Shown in pieces: positions 6,092 through 6,168 of a stretch of 6,168 bases of DNA. The stretch's first letter is position 1; the number at the start of each line of letters is the position of its first letter. The translations under genes and the position numbers were made by a program. Under the pieces are notes generated by a model that saw nothing but the letters and a program-made list of their open reading frames with translations, did no database searches and had not been told where the DNA came from. The stretch spans positions 1 to 6,168 of the forward strand of contig CANJQZ010000123.1 in the NCBI GenBank assembly GCA_947476515.1. Direction: 5' to 3'. Source of the stretch: Flavobacteriales bacterium (GTDB lineage: Bacteria; Bacteroidota; Bacteroidia; Flavobacteriales_D; Crocinitomicaceae).

Positions 6092-6168
6092 TAAACCTCC
6101 TAGTAACAGGATTTATTATAGGGCTTAGTTCCTCTTTTCATTGTATCGGAATGTGTGGCCCTTTAGCC
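6088..6168 (+). CDS. TauE/SafE-type (DsbD_2-like) membrane protein, N-terminal fragment
   Basis: Only the first 27 codons are in the window; the gene continues past base 6168. They encode a first membrane helix with the motif FHCIGMCGPLA (residues 17-27). The His-Cys-x-Gly-Met-Cys-Gly-Pro pattern marks the proteins annotated as sulfite exporter TauE/SafE family or DsbD_2-type transmembrane proteins, which regularly follow ccoG-ccoH in Bacteroidota and sit near cbb3 genes in other phyla. Despite the name, a role in copper or thiol redox handling for oxidase maturation is more likely than sulfite export, given the paired cysteines and the context; that is inference. The ATG overlaps the ccoH stop as ATGA, which points to translational coupling. 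No gene symbol is safe from so short a piece. Confidence 0.75.
   Translation, partial: MINLLVTGFIIGLSSSFHCIGMCGPLA

Noticed and set aside
6045..6101. AGGAGG at 6045-6050 complementary to CCTCCT at 6096-6101
   Set aside because: Six pairs across a 45-base loop within coding sequence is weak and likely chance.

Overview
The window is one all-plus-strand gene cluster for a cbb3-type (C-family) cytochrome c oxidase, the high-oxygen-affinity terminal oxidase, with its maturation genes. It suggests a member of the Bacteroidota. The DNA is AT-rich. No start codon has a convincing Shine-Dalgarno sequence. CcoN and CcoO are fused in one polypeptide. The order ccoI-ccoS-ccoNO-ccoQ-ccoP-ccoG-ccoH-TauE/SafE-like is typical of that phylum. 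I cannot name a genus.

Layout: 1-267 is the 3' end of ccoI, the Cu+ P-type ATPase. The gap at 268-330 holds a perfect A/T inverted repeat around the ccoI stop codon, an FNR/CRP-type palindrome (TGAT-AATT-ATCA, 284-295) and a near-match to the Bacteroidota -7 promoter element. From 331 the genes are packed tightly. ccoS (331-507) overlaps ccoNO (482-2653). ccoQ (2658-2840), ccoP (2851-4254), ccoG (4257-5657) and ccoH (5669-6091) follow with gaps of 2-11 bases. ccoH overlaps, by ATGA, the first 27 codons of a TauE/SafE (DsbD_2-like) membrane protein that runs off the window at 6168. There is no gene-free stretch longer than 300 bases, and I saw no RNA gene, mobile element or CRISPR array.

How the genes work together: CcoNO is the catalytic subunit (two b hemes and CuB) joined to a mono-haem cytochrome c. 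CcoP brings further c haems and CcoQ is a small one-helix accessory subunit. CcoI exports Cu+ for the CuB centre, CcoG is an iron-sulfur membrane protein linked to Cu2+ reduction, and CcoS and CcoH serve assembly and stability. The last gene probably also concerns metal or redox handling.

Most of this is well-known biology. The most unusual part is ccoP. It carries an additional N-terminal, signal-peptide-bearing cytochrome c domain with its own membrane anchor, fused in frame ahead of what looks like an ordinary mono-haem Bacteroidota CcoP. The codon before the internal Met at 3400 is CAA, one base from TAA, so the join looks like the loss of a stop codon between two adjacent genes. I found no wholly undescribed system.
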